Positions 30,837 through 39,668 of a stretch of 64,000 nt of DNA are shown here, piece after piece (the stretch's first letter is position 1; each line of letters starts with the position of its first letter). A model generated the notes under the pieces. That model was not told where the DNA came from. It saw only the letters and a program-made list of their open reading frames with translations, and made no database searches. The stretch is from an uncultured Paracoccaceae bacterium (GTDB taxonomy: Bacteria > Pseudomonadota > Alphaproteobacteria > Rhodobacterales > Rhodobacteraceae): assembly GCA_913062865.1 (NCBI GenBank), contig CAJXWO010000005.1, positions 1-64,000 of the forward strand. The letters run 5' to 3'. The translations under genes were made by a program, and so were the position numbers.

Positions 30837-31727
30837 ATGAAACGCCCACCCCCGCCCCTGAACCAGATCCGCAGCTTCGAATGCGCCGCGCGGCACCTGA
30901 GCTTCACCCGCGCGGCCGAAGAGCTGGGCTATACTCAAGCCGCGGTCAGCACCCATATTCGCGGGCTCGAGAAATATGTGGGCCGGCCGCTTTTCATACG
31001 CCACGCCCGCAGCCTCGAGCTGACCGAAATCGGCGAGGCGTTTCTGCCCACGCTGCGGCAAGCGCTCGCGCAAATCGACACGGCAACCGATGCCATAGTC
31101 ACCAGCTCGCGCGACCAAAGCGTGATCCTTGCCTGCCCGATCAGCCTGGCCGAGAACTGGGTGCCCGGCGTCCTGGCCGGGTTTCGCGCCCAGCACCCCG
31201 AGATCGAGGTGCTGGTCCATGGCACGATCTGGAACCTCGCTGCGGACGAGATCGCGGATGTCGTCATCTCAATCCACCGCGCCGACGAGGTGCCCGAGGG
31301 GCATGGATGGCTGTGGGACGAAAAGTTGCTGCTCCTGGCCGATCCCGAGACCGCTGCAGAAATGACCCGGCCCGAGGATCTGCTGGACCGGCCCAAGATC
31401 GTGTTGTCCGGGCGGCAGGAATACTGGCGGTTGATGGGCGATGCGCTGGGGCTGCCCCGGTTCGAGATCGAGCCTGTGCTGAAAACGAACTCGTCAAACG
31501 TATCGCTGGAGTTTGCCGCGCGGGGGCTGGGCGTTGCCGTGTCGCTCTATTCGCTCTCCGAGATCTACCTGCGCCGCGGTCTTCTGGCCGAGCCGTTCGG
31601 CCTGCGCCCCCAAAGCCCTTGGAGCTATTACATCAGCGCACGGCCCGGCCGGAAAACCGGCGCGGCGCGGGAGCTTTTCGACCACATCCGCTCTGCCGCC
31701 AGAACCATGCCGGGCATCACCGGTTGA
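30837..31727 (+). CDS. LysR-type (GcvA-like) transcriptional regulator
   Basis: N-terminal wHTH NQIRSFECAARHLSFTRAAEELGYTQAAVSTHIRGLEKYVGRPLFIR; divergent from the MmgE/PrpD operon. Confidence 0.93.
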   Translation: MKRPPPPLNQIRSFECAARHLSFTRAAEELGYTQAAVSTHIRGLEKYVGRPLFIRHARSLELTEIGEAFLPTLRQALAQIDTATDAIVTSSRDQSVILACPISLAENWVPGVLAGFRAQHPEIEVLVHGTIWNLAADEIADVVISIHRADEVPEGHGWLWDEKLLLLADPETAAEMTRPEDLLDRPKIVLSGRQEYWRLMGDALGLPRFEIEPVLKTNSSNVSLEFAARGLGVAVSLYSLSEIYLRRGLLAEPFGLRPQSPWSYYISARPGRKTGAARELFDHIRSAARTMPGITG

Positions 31728-31733
31728 GGCGTA

Positions 31734-31799
31734 TGCCTTCGGTCGACCGAAGGCAAACCTGCTGCGTCGACGCAGCAGCGAACCGCGCGGTCGACCGCG
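31734..31799. repeat. Array of three perfect palindromes with GTCGAC cores spaced exactly 24 bp
   Basis: TGCCTTCGGTCGACCGAAGGCA (31734-31755), CTGCTGCGTCGACGCAGCAG (31759-31778), CGCGGTCGACCGCG (31786-31799). Confidence 0.95.
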
Positions 31800-31823
31800 A
31801 GGAGCTAAGGACCGCCCCCTGAC

Positions 31824-34109
31824 CTACCCGCATTTGCTATGCCCGCAATTCATGCAGGTCATGCACCCCTCGATCATCTGCATCTCGTACTGCCCACAGC
31901 TGGGGCAGGCCCGCCCGCGCTTGCCGCTGTCCAATCCGATCACCTGCGCCTGGGGGTCGGATTTCAGCCCCATCCCCTCGCCCTCCATGAAACCGATGGA
32001 GACAAGGTGGCGTTCGATCACCCCGCCGATGGCAGCAAGGATCGAGGGGATATACTTGCCCTGCACCCAGGCCCCGCCGCGCGGGTCGAACACGGCCTTC
32101 AACTCTTCAACGACAAAGGACACATCGCCCCCGCGCCGGAACACGGCCGAAATCATCCGCGTCAGCGCCACGGTCCAGGCGAAATGCTCCATGTTCTTGG
32201 AGTTGATGAACACCTCGAAGGGCCGCCGGTGCCCGTTGATGACGATGTCGTTGATGGTGAGGTAGATCGCGTGCTCGCTGTCGGGCCATTTGAGCTTGTA
32301 GGTGTTACCTTCCAGCGTCTGCGGGCGGTCCAGGGGTTCGGACATGTAGACGACCTCTGCGCCATCCGCGCCCCGGACCTGCTCCGGGGCCTCACCGGGC
32401 GCCACGTCTTCGGTTTCGCTCACGCTGAGCACCGACCCGGTCACATCGTTCGGACGGTAGGTGGTGCAGCCTTTGCAGCCCGTCTCGTAGGCTTGCATGT
32501 AGACATCCTTGAACGCGTCGAAATCGATGTCTTCCGGGCAGTTGATGGTTTTCGAGATCGAGCTGTCGATCCATTTCTGCGCTGCCGCTTGCATCTTCAC
32601 ATGCGCCAGCGGCTCAAGCGTCTGGGCGTTGACGAAATACTCGGGCAGATCCGCATCGCCAAATGTGTCGCGCCACATCTGCACGGCGTAATCGACCACC
32701 TCTTCCTCGGTGCGCGATCCGTCCTTTTGCAGGACCTTGCGCGTGTAGCTGTAGGCAAAGACCGGCTCGATCCCCGAGGATACGTTGCCGGCATAGAGGC
32801 TGATCGTGCCCGTGGGCGCGATCGAGGTGAGAAGCGCGTTGCGAATGCCATGCTCGGCCACGGCCGCGCGCACATCTTCGTCCATCGCCTGCATGGTGCC
32901 AGATGCCAGGAACGGCTCTGCCTCGAACAGCGGAAAGGCCCCCTTTTCCTTGGCGAGGTTGACCGAGGCAAGATAAGCCGCTCGGGCGATAGCCTTGAGC
33001 CATTGCTCGGTTTGTTCCGCCGCCGCGTCGGAGCCATAGCGCAGCCCGGTCATCAAGAGCGCATCGGCAAGCCCCGTGACACCCAGCCCGATCCGGCGCT
33101 TGGCCTGCGCCTCTCGCGCCTGCGCCTCGAGCGGGAAGCGCGAGGCATCCACCACGTTGTCCATCATCCGAACGGCTGTCGCGACCAGACGGGTCAGCTC
33201 GGCCTCGTCGATCCCGGCCCCTTCTCCGAAGGGATCGCGCACCAGCCGGGCGAGGTTGATCGACCCCAGAAGGCAGGCACCATAGGGCGGCAGGGGCTGT
33301 TCGCCGCAGGGGTTCGTCGCCGCGATGGTCTCGCAATAGTTCAGATTGTTCATCGCGTTGATACGGTCGATGAAGATCACCCCCGGCTCTGCATAGTCAT
33401 AGGTCGAGCGCATGATCTTGTTCCACAGATCGCGCGCCTCGACGGTGTGATAGACCTTGCCGTCGAACTGCAACTCCCAAGGGCCATCGGCTTTGACTGC
33501 CTCCATGAAGGCATCGGTCACCAGAACGGAGAGGTTGAACATGCGCAGGCGCGCCGGGTCGGACTTGGCCGCGATGAACTGTTCGATATCCGGGTGATCG
33601 CAGCGCATGGTCGCCATCATCGCACCGCGGCGCGAGCCCGCGGACATGATCGTGCGGCACATCGCATCCCACACATCCATGAAGGACAAGGGCCCCGACG
33701 CATCCGCCGCCACGCCCTTCACATCCGCGCCCTTGGGCCGGATGGTCGAGAAATCGTAGCCGATCCCGCCGCCCTGCTGCATGGTCAGCGCGGCTTCTTT
33801 CAGCATCTCGAAAATGCCGCCCATGTTGTCGGGGATGGTGCCCATGACGAAGCAGTTGAACAGCGTCACCGACCGCTCGGTGCCTGCGCCCGCGGTGATC
33901 CGGCCTGCAGGCAGGAACGTGAACCCGTCCAGAGCGTCGTAGAACGCTTCTTCCCACTTGGCCGGCTCCGCCTCGACGCTGGCTAGGGACCGGGCGATGC
34001 GGCGCCAGGTGTCCTCGACCGTCAGATCATGGGGCGTGCCATCGGCCGCCTTGAAGCGGTATTTCATGTCCCAGATGGCTTCGGCGATGGGGGCGGTGAA
34101 CGTGCTCAT
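31824..34109 (-). CDS. nrdJ: Adenosylcobalamin-dependent (class II) ribonucleoside-diphosphate reductase
   Basis: NCFVMGTIPDNMGGIF, NPCGEQPLPPYGACLLGSINLA, SIAPTGTISLYAGNVSSGIEP; C-terminal Cys motifs; start corrected to the ATG at 34109. Confidence 0.93.
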   Translation of the reverse strand: MSTFTAPIAEAIWDMKYRFKAADGTPHDLTVEDTWRRIARSLASVEAEPAKWEEAFYDALDGFTFLPAGRITAGAGTERSVTLFNCFVMGTIPDNMGGIFEMLKEAALTMQQGGGIGYDFSTIRPKGADVKGVAADASGPLSFMDVWDAMCRTIMSAGSRRGAMMATMRCDHPDIEQFIAAKSDPARLRMFNLSVLVTDAFMEAVKADGPWELQFDGKVYHTVEARDLWNKIMRSTYDYAEPGVIFIDRINAMNNLNYCETIAATNPCGEQPLPPYGACLLGSINLARLVRDPFGEGAGIDEAELTRLVATAVRMMDNVVDASRFPLEAQAREAQAKRRIGLGVTGLADALLMTGLRYGSDAAAEQTEQWLKAIARAAYLASVNLAKEKGAFPLFEAEPFLASGTMQAMDEDVRAAVAEHGIRNALLTSIAPTGTISLYAGNVSSGIEPVFAYSYTRKVLQKDGSRTEEEVVDYAVQMWRDTFGDADLPEYFVNAQTLEPLAHVKMQAAAQKWIDSSISKTINCPEDIDFDAFKDVYMQAYETGCKGCTTYRPNDVTGSVLSVSETEDVAPGEAPEQVRGADGAEVVYMSEPLDRPQTLEGNTYKLKWPDSEHAIYLTINDIVINGHRRPFEVFINSKNMEHFAWTVALTRMISAVFRRGGDVSFVVEELKAVFDPRGGAWVQGKYIPSILAAIGGVIERHLVSIGFMEGEGMGLKSDPQAQVIGLDSGKRGRACPSCGQYEMQMIEGCMTCMNCGHSKCG

Positions 34110-34217
34110 CGAACGATTCCCTGTTGCGCGGCGGAAGCACGCAATAGCCCGTCTGCAGCGGCATTTCCACAACCAGTTGCAGCGACGGGCAATTGTACTA
34201 CGATATAGGCCCAGTTT

Positions 34218-34658
34218 GTGGGGGTCTCTGTGGATAAGATCAACCTTGTAAAACTCTGCGTCGGCGCCGAGGCGGTCGAGGATCTGCTGAACTGGCAGAA
34301 AAACCCGCGCTCCAAGGGGCCCGATGGCTTGCCCCGGCACGTCACGCGCATGTGGCCCAAGAAAGAGGATGCGCTGCTGAACGGCGGCTCGCTTTACTGG
34401 GTGTTCAAGGGCGTGGTGCTGGCGCGTCAGCCCATCTTGCGGCTCGACCAGGTGACCGGCAGCGACGGGATCACCCGATGCGGCATCGTCCTAGACCCCG
34501 CGGTGGTGCGGACCGAGGCGCAGCCCCGGCGTCCGTTCCAGGGCTGGCGATACCTGCGCGACGAGGATGCGCCGCGCGACCTGAGCGGCACCCGCGCGCG
34601 GGAAGACGCGCTGCCGCCCAGGCTGTCGGCGGCCTTGGCGGAAATCGGGGTTCTGTAA
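34218..34658 (+). CDS. DUF1489 family protein
   Basis: INLVKLCVGAEAVEDLLNWQ...HVTRMWPKKEDALLNGGSLYWVFKG; start may be the GTG at 34230. Confidence 0.82.
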   Translation: MGVSVDKINLVKLCVGAEAVEDLLNWQKNPRSKGPDGLPRHVTRMWPKKEDALLNGGSLYWVFKGVVLARQPILRLDQVTGSDGITRCGIVLDPAVVRTEAQPRRPFQGWRYLRDEDAPRDLSGTRAREDALPPRLSAALAEIGVL

Positions 34659-34690
34659 GGGCGGGCCCGTACCGCGTGGTTTGGCAAGAG

Positions 34691-34711
34691 GTCCCGGGTC
34701 AGGCCCGGGAC
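34691..34711. repeat. Intergenic GTCCCGGG-tcagg-CCCGGGAC hairpin
   Basis: Perfect 8-bp stem, 5-nt loop, between DUF1489 gene and hisG. Confidence 0.75.
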
Positions 34712-34745
34712 GGCGTTCCGAACACGTCACACCGGTCAAGAGGAA

Positions 34746-35444
34746 TCAGTCGCCGATCCCCAACGTTTCGATCAACGCCTTCAGGGTCGCGCGCTCGGCA
34801 TCTGACAGCTCGGCCCGGCGCGCACGGAACAACGTCGCCTGGCTTTGCAGCACCATCCCGTCCGAAAGGATCTTGAGGTGGTTGGCGCGCAGCGTCTCTC
34901 CGGTCGAGGTGATGTCGGCCACCGCCTCGGCTGTCAGGTTGGCCACCGTGCCCTCGGTCGCGCCCTGGCTGTCGACCAGCTGGTAGTCGGCCACGCCATT
35001 GTCACGCAGGAACTCGCGCACAAGGCGGTGGTACTTCGTGGCGATCCGCATCCGGAACCCGTGCCGCGCACGAAAGGCCGCCGCCGCCGCATCCAGATCG
35101 TCAAGCGTGTCCACATCGACCCAGCAGGCGGGCACGGCGATGATCAGGTCCGCATGGCCAAAGCCCAGCTCGGCCAGGGGCTCAACCCGCTGGTCCCATT
35201 GGCTCAGCTTTTCCTGGATCAGATCGGTGCCCGTCACGCCCAGGTGAATGCGCCCCGCGGCCAGCTCGCGCGGGATCTCGCCCGCAGACAGCAGCACCAG
35301 TTGCATGCCCTCGACCCCATCGACCGCGCCGGCATATTCGCGTTCCGACCCGGTCCGGCTCAGCGTCACGCCACGCGCGCCGAACCATTCAAAGGTCTTT
35401 TCCATCAACCGTCCCTTGGACGGCACACCCAGTTTCAGCGTCAT
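34746..35444 (-). CDS. hisG: ATP phosphoribosyltransferase, short form
   Basis: 232 aa; LGVPSKGRLMEKTFEWF; VTGTDLIQE; overlaps hisZ. Confidence 0.94.
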   Translation of the reverse strand: MTLKLGVPSKGRLMEKTFEWFGARGVTLSRTGSEREYAGAVDGVEGMQLVLLSAGEIPRELAAGRIHLGVTGTDLIQEKLSQWDQRVEPLAELGFGHADLIIAVPACWVDVDTLDDLDAAAAAFRARHGFRMRIATKYHRLVREFLRDNGVADYQLVDSQGATEGTVANLTAEAVADITSTGETLRANHLKILSDGMVLQSQATLFRARRAELSDAERATLKALIETLGIGD

Positions 35445-36529
35445 GCCGCGCCCCCCATTTCGAGCACCAGACCGGGGCGGATCACGCCGCCCACCGCCGG
35501 GATCGCGCGGCCGCCACCCAGCCGCCGGGTCAGCGCGTCATAGCGCCCGCCCGAGGCCACAGGGGGCAGATCGGGCCGCGCCGGGGCGTAGAAGCCGAAG
35601 ACGAAACCGTCGTAATACTCCATCGAGGTGCGGCCATAGCTTGCCTCGAAATCGAGGCTTTCAACATCGACGCCCCGGTTGGCAAGCGCCTCGGCGCGCG
35701 CCTCGATCCGGTCGACGCTTGGTTGCAACGCCGCAAGGTCCACCGCAATGTCGCGCAGGTGCTCGAGCGCATTGGGCAGTGTTTCGCGCACCGACAGAAT
35801 CGCGTCGATCAATTGGACCTGGGCCGCGCTCAACGGCGGGGTCTCTGCATCCTCGCGCAACGCGTCGATCCGTGAGGCGATCTCATCGGGGCCGCGCAGC
35901 CCGATCAGCGGCGCGCACCCAGCCATCGGATCCTCGGCCGCCAGAAGTGCGGCGCGCGCGGGCGGCACGGGCGCCTTGCCCGCGAACCGCTCCATCAGCG
36001 CGCGGAACCGGCGGGGCCGCCAGATATGGCGCATCAGCGCCGCGCGCCGCCGGTCCGAGGTTTCAAGACCTTGGAGCGCCGCGGTCAGCACGCCGATATC
36101 GCCCGTGGCCGCGCGCAGGCCCAGCGGCTGGACCAGATCGGAAATGCGGGCAAACACCTCAGCCTCGGCGCCTGCCGGATCGGCGCGGTCGAAGATCTCG
36201 AACCCAACCTGCAGGTATTCGCTGGCCCGCTCCGGGTCGTCCTCCTGCCGGCGAAAAACCTCGCCCGCATAGGTGTAGCGCGCGGGTTCCGCCCCGCCCT
36301 CCATGTGCATCTGCACGACCGGCACCGTGAAATCGGGACGCAGCATCTGTTCCCCGCGCAGCGGGTCCTGGGTCACATAGGCCCGCGCGCGGATATCCTC
36401 GCCATAGAGGTCGAGCAGCGTCGCCGCCGGTTGCAAGATCGGCGTTTCGACCGGGTGCGCGCCTGCGGCCGCGAAGGCATCGCGCAGCCGGGCCGCCTCG
36501 GCCCGCGCCATGGCCCGGGTCAAGGTCAT
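35441..36529 (-). CDS. hisZ: ATP phosphoribosyltransferase regulatory subunit
   Basis: HisRS-like without tRNA-binding domain; [14 protein letters not shown]; overlaps hisG and hisS. Confidence 0.9.
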   Translation of the reverse strand: MTLTRAMARAEAARLRDAFAAAGAHPVETPILQPAATLLDLYGEDIRARAYVTQDPLRGEQMLRPDFTVPVVQMHMEGGAEPARYTYAGEVFRRQEDDPERASEYLQVGFEIFDRADPAGAEAEVFARISDLVQPLGLRAATGDIGVLTAALQGLETSDRRRAALMRHIWRPRRFRALMERFAGKAPVPPARAALLAAEDPMAGCAPLIGLRGPDEIASRIDALREDAETPPLSAAQVQLIDAILSVRETLPNALEHLRDIAVDLAALQPSVDRIEARAEALANRGVDVESLDFEASYGRTSMEYYDGFVFGFYAPARPDLPPVASGGRYDALTRRLGGGRAIPAVGGVIRPGLVLEMGGAA

Positions 36530-38169
36530 CTATGCGCGTCCAGGATCTCTTGCACCTTGGCGACCAGCTGATCGCGCGGCACGGTGAACTGGCTTGGGCG
36601 TTCTTTCCACTCTTCAAGCGTGGCGTTCTCGGCAATCTGGGCCCCCAGGATCAGGTCCTTGACCTGCACCAAGCCCTGCTCTTTCTCATCGCCACCTTCG
36701 ATCACGGCGACGGGGCTTTGACGCTTGTCCGCGTATTTCAACTGGTTGCCGAAATTCTTAGGGTTGCCCAGATAGACCTCGGCCCGAAGGCCCGCGGCGC
36801 GCAGCTCGGCGACCATCGCCTGGTAATCGGCCATGCGGTCGCGATCCATGACCGTGACCACGACAGGGCCCTGTGCCGAGCTGCCCATGCGCCCCTTTTC
36901 CCGCAGAGCGGCCAACAGACGATCGACCCCGATCGAGATACCCGTGGCCGGCACCGCCTGCCCGGTGAAGCGCTTGACTAGGTCATCGTACCGCCCCCCG
37001 CCAGCGACCGACCCGAACTGCCGCTTGCGGCCCTTTTCGTCGAAGATTTCAAAGGTCAGCTCGGCCTCGAACACAGGGCCGGTGTAATAGCCGAGGCCAC
37101 GCACGACAGAGGGGTCAATGACGATGCGGTCTGCTCGATAACCTTGGGCTTCTAGGAGGGAAGAAATCTGCTCAAGCTCGTCTACCCCCAGTTTCCCTTG
37201 TTCCGAATCTCGGACCAAATCGCGCAGATAGTCTATCGTCACTTTGTTGCGCAACGCTTGGGCAGGGTTGTCACTTCTGTAGGAGTAGAAATTTCCACCT
37301 TTTCCTTTAGGCTTTTGAGCACTCAATAACCTGGCCGCCATCGCCTTTGACTGGGCCGATGCGGTTTCTGCATCCTGCAACAGGCGTTCATCAATGCGTG
37401 CTTTTGCATCCACAAAGCGCATTAAGATAGCTATTTGGCTAGCGGATAGCTTGGCCCCTTCGGTGAAATCGCCGCTCTCATCCTTCCGCCCCTCACCCAT
37501 CAGCGCCCGCACTCCGTTCTCTGCTAGCCGGTCCAGCTTGTCGATAGCTCGGAGAACGATGCCGCGTTCATGCTCGAATTTCTCGGGCTCGGCAGGTGCA
37601 AGGATGCCTGCAACCTCCATAACGCCGTTCAGCACTTTCCGGTTGTTTACGCGCACGATGTAGTCGCCGCGTGGGATGCCCACGGCCTCGAGCGTGTCGG
37701 CCAGCATCGCGCAGATCTCGGCATCGGCGGCCATGGAGGCCGACCCGACCGTGTCTGCATCGCATTGATAGAACTGGCGAAACCGCCCCGGGCCGGGCTT
37801 TTCGTTGCGCCACACCGGGCCCATCGCATAACGGCGATAGGGGGTGGGCAGATCGTTTCGGTGCTGGGCATAGACCCGGGCCAAAGGCGCTGTCAGGTCG
37901 TAGCGCAACGCGACCCAGCCATCATCCTCTTCCTGCCACGCAAAGACGCCCTCGTTCGGGCGGTCCACATCGGGCAGGAACTTGCCCAGCGCCTCGACCG
38001 TTTCGACCGCACTCGATTCCAGCGCGTCGAACCCGTAGCGATGGTAGACCCCGGCGATGGTCTGAAGCATCTGCGCGCGCTCGGTGACCTCCGCGCCGAA
38101 ATAATCGCGGAAGCCCTTGGGTGTCTGCGCCTTGGGCCGGGGCTGTTTCTTGGCCTTGTCTTTCGCCAT
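36526..38169 (-). CDS. hisS: Histidyl-tRNA synthetase, enlarged (547 aa)
   Basis: [38 protein letters not shown]; start ATG at 38169. Confidence 0.93.
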   Translation of the reverse strand: MAKDKAKKQPRPKAQTPKGFRDYFGAEVTERAQMLQTIAGVYHRYGFDALESSAVETVEALGKFLPDVDRPNEGVFAWQEEDDGWVALRYDLTAPLARVYAQHRNDLPTPYRRYAMGPVWRNEKPGPGRFRQFYQCDADTVGSASMAADAEICAMLADTLEAVGIPRGDYIVRVNNRKVLNGVMEVAGILAPAEPEKFEHERGIVLRAIDKLDRLAENGVRALMGEGRKDESGDFTEGAKLSASQIAILMRFVDAKARIDERLLQDAETASAQSKAMAARLLSAQKPKGKGGNFYSYRSDNPAQALRNKVTIDYLRDLVRDSEQGKLGVDELEQISSLLEAQGYRADRIVIDPSVVRGLGYYTGPVFEAELTFEIFDEKGRKRQFGSVAGGGRYDDLVKRFTGQAVPATGISIGVDRLLAALREKGRMGSSAQGPVVVTVMDRDRMADYQAMVAELRAAGLRAEVYLGNPKNFGNQLKYADKRQSPVAVIEGGDEKEQGLVQVKDLILGAQIAENATLEEWKERPSQFTVPRDQLVAKVQEILDAHR

Positions 38170-38271
38170 GTCTGTCGGGTCCCTTCGCGGGCGGAAACGG
38201 GTCGCGGACCCTCTACCGGAGTGCCCGCCGGGGGGCAAGCGTGCCCCTTGTCCCGCACGCGTGGTTGCGCC

Positions 38272-38490
38272 ATGACTGCACCCATGAGTGATGACCTGAC
38301 CCAATTGCAGGAACGCGTGGCCCATCTGATGGCCGCGGTCGACGACCTGTCGGACGTGGTCGCACGGCAGCAGGGCGAGCTTGACCAGCTGACCCGACGG
38401 GTCGCCCTTCTGATGGAGCGCGAGGCGGCCCGCGAGGCGCAAGAGTCCGGTTCAGAGGTCATCGCGGACCGACCGCCGCCCCATTACTGA
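38272..38490 (+). CDS. slyX: SlyX family protein
   Basis: 72 aa; [50 protein letters not shown]...PPPHY coiled coil with PPHY tail. Confidence 0.85.
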   Translation: MTAPMSDDLTQLQERVAHLMAAVDDLSDVVARQQGELDQLTRRVALLMEREAAREAQESGSEVIADRPPPHY

Positions 38491-38559
38491 GCGGACGGCC
38501 GGGCGCCGAACACTTCGAAAGAAGTCGATCCGGCTTTGTCCGAAAAGCCAGTGCCGCCG

Positions 38560-39567
38560 TCAGGGCGTTTTCACATCCTTTGCCAGAACATGCCCATCGT
38601 GCAGCAGCATGTCTGCCCAGCGGGCATTATCCTCGAACCGCTCATACAGGCTCAGAAACACCGTGTTCCGCTCGATCGTACCAATCCGGGCGCCGCAGGG
38701 CGCGTTGCGTGACACGCCACAGATGCGCGACTTGAGCTTCTCATACGCCTTGTCGGTCGTGGAATAAGGGTGCAGGTCCGCAGGCAGGCCATAGCGGATC
38801 TTTTCATGCATCGACGGGCTGCCGAACACGGCAAGCGCCGCCGTCACCTGGCGCGCGCAACCGTCAGAAAATCCGGTGATGTAAAACGTATGCGGCGCGG
38901 TATTGCCTGGGTCGCTGTCATACAGCCGGTAGCCCGCGCCTCTTTCCGGATAACGGTCGATCTCGCGGCCCATGTCACGCGGCGACAGACTGCATTGCCG
39001 GGCCACCCCGCCATAGGGCAGGCGCGTGTCCGGTCCGACTTCCTGCGCATCAGGCCCGCGGCTTGGGTCGGCCTCGCCGGTGTTACGGCCGAACAGCGCC
39101 GCCAGGCCCCGTGGCCGTGTCGCCGCATCCTGCGTTTCCGGGGCCGTCCCATTGTCATCGTCCTGATCCACCGCGGCGGCATCGGTCCCGGGCCCGTCCA
39201 CGGGCGAAGGATCCTCGGTCCCGCGACCACCCGCCTGCCCGCGGAAAAGGCCGAAGAGACCCCCGCGCTCTGCCCCGACGGGGGTGTCCAACCCCTCGGT
39301 CTCCTCGGGCTGTGCGGACTCCACACTCTTATCGGTCGCAGCAGGTGCATCCGCCTCTTGGACCCGTTCAGACGAGGGCTCGCCTCCGAAGAGCCGTGCT
39401 AGCAGCCCGCCGCCTTGCGTCACGTCTTCGGCTGGATCTGGCAGGGCGCTGGCCACCGGAGCATCTTCGGGCACTGCGACGTCATCAAGCCGCGGCACCT
39501 CGCGCGCCGGGTCACCGCAGGCCGACAGGCACAGCAGCGTCGTTCCTATCAGGATCCCGTGTCTCAA
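38560..39567 (-). CDS. Putative lipoprotein with acidic linker and repeated GLxxLFG motifs
   Basis: Lipobox LSAC at MRHGILIGTTLLCLSACG; GGLLARLFGGEP, GGLFGLFRGQ, RGLAALFGRN; conserved-looking C-terminal domain. Confidence 0.75.
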   Translation of the reverse strand: MRHGILIGTTLLCLSACGDPAREVPRLDDVAVPEDAPVASALPDPAEDVTQGGGLLARLFGGEPSSERVQEADAPAATDKSVESAQPEETEGLDTPVGAERGGLFGLFRGQAGGRGTEDPSPVDGPGTDAAAVDQDDDNGTAPETQDAATRPRGLAALFGRNTGEADPSRGPDAQEVGPDTRLPYGGVARQCSLSPRDMGREIDRYPERGAGYRLYDSDPGNTAPHTFYITGFSDGCARQVTAALAVFGSPSMHEKIRYGLPADLHPYSTTDKAYEKLKSRICGVSRNAPCGARIGTIERNTVFLSLYERFEDNARWADMLLHDGHVLAKDVKTP

Positions 39568-39668
39568 GGGCTCTCCATGGCCACTGGCGCCGACCGGGAT
39601 GCACCGGGCCGGGTTGGTTCAGAGGTAGCGCACCGCGGATCGCCGGTCTAGCGCGCCGGTTTTGCCGC

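Noticed and set aside
31839-33986. 715-aa plus-strand ORF opposite nrdJ
   Set aside because: Complement of a clearly recognised class II ribonucleotide reductase; composition typical of antisense frames in high-GC DNA.
34110-34217. Cobalamin riboswitch or NrdR boxes upstream of nrdJ
   Set aside because: I could not find a convincing B12-box or a pair of NrdR-box palindromes in this short region.
37100-37560. Mobile element insertion disrupting hisS
   Set aside because: The reading frame is intact and the segment aligns with the HisRS insertion-domain position; no terminal repeats or transposase. Kept only as a compositional anomaly.
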